Shown piece by piece: positions 10,188-10,258 of a stretch of 10,258 nt of DNA. The stretch's first letter is position 1. Each line of letters begins with the position of its first letter. Position numbers and translations under genes: made by a program. The notes beneath the pieces are model-generated. The model saw nothing but the letters and a program-made list of their open reading frames with translations, was not told the DNA's origin and searched no databases. The stretch covers positions 44,866-55,123 of the forward strand of contig MU647415.1 in NCBI GenBank assembly GCA_026770585.1, read 5' to 3'. Source of the stretch: Baffinella frigidus. Its lineage: Eukaryota; Cryptophyceae; Cryptomonadales; Baffinellaceae.

Positions 10188-10258
10188 CCCCAAACCTCAA
10201 ACCCCAAACCTCAAACCCCAAACCTCAAACCCCAAACCTCAAACCCCAAACCTCAAAC
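10188..10258 (+). repeat. CCCCAAACCTCAAA 14-bp array
   Basis: Five units of an alternating CCCCAAA / CCTCAAA dimer run to the window edge, nearly perfect. It is a higher-order telomere-like satellite in the same C-rich orientation as the array at base 1. Confidence 0.92.

Larger units (their letters stand above)
1..10258. other. No supported gene in the window
   Basis: Every open frame longer than about 60 codons overlaps a heptamer array, a microsatellite or an inverted repeat, and none shows a recognisable domain, signal peptide or membrane segment. I found no tRNA cloverleaf, rRNA segment or CRISPR-like spacing. Short spliced exons cannot be excluded by eye, especially in the unassigned stretches 901-1081, 3812-3909 and 7153-7336. 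Confidence 0.75.

Overview
This window looks like eukaryotic, gene-poor, repeat-dense DNA of subtelomeric or heterochromatic type. The clues are canonical plant/alga-type telomeric heptamers (CCCTAAA/TTTAGGG) at several internal sites, long arrays of variant heptamers (CCCCAAA, CCCGAAA, GGGTGTA, CCTCAAA, ACTAGAA), extensive CT and GT microsatellites, and many short non-coding inverted-repeat elements. A TTTAGGG-type telomere fits plants, many algae, dinoflagellates and chromerids; I cannot narrow the organism further from the sequence alone. I found no convincing protein gene, rRNA, tRNA or CRISPR array. The long open frames all run through microsatellites, telomere-like arrays or palindromes and are best read as by-products.

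Layout. 1-81: CCCCAAA array. 82-900: a 114-bp segment duplicated 231 bp apart, built around a 54-bp CCGTAGG-rich repeat (three copies here, one inverted), then two copies of a ~95-bp repeat ending in GGTCACGTAAC. 900-1880: further copies of the 54-mer, two shared blocks (X and Y) in changed order, and a GT microsatellite. 1903-2162: a small hairpin and a 141-bp foldback element. 2249-2912: CCCGAAA array, a three-copy GTCGACGTCG unit and a nearly loop-less 101-bp palindrome. 2936-3397: CT microsatellites and a cassette with CCCTAAA at its left end and TTTAGGG at its right end. 3429-3705: a small terminal-inverted-repeat element and one arm of a long-range inverted pair. 3910-5285: duplicated modules, a 142-bp hairpin and a GGGTGTA array with 49-bp higher-order structure. 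5431-6035: two tandem inverted-repeat elements.

6122-7111: dispersed repeats, a 29-bp minisatellite block present twice with 5 and 2 units, and a 121-bp MITE-like element. 7130-8030: CT microsatellite, two more MITE fragments and two ACTAGAA heptamer units, one of them split by a second foldback element with a visible target-site duplication. 8086-8823: three further inverted repeats. 8880-9245: AT-rich repeats. 9285-10028: a 192-bp tandem repeat carrying CT tracts. 10030-10139: the other arm of the long-range inverted pair. 10188-10258: a 14-bp CCCCAAACCTCAAA array running off the window.

There is no gene system here. What is biologically interesting is the repeat ecology: a radiation of 7-bp telomere-like satellites interleaved with families of small, probably non-autonomous, hairpin-forming elements. 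The most notable are two ~140-bp foldbacks (2022-2162 and 7851-7989) that share an inner core but have unrelated outer arms.
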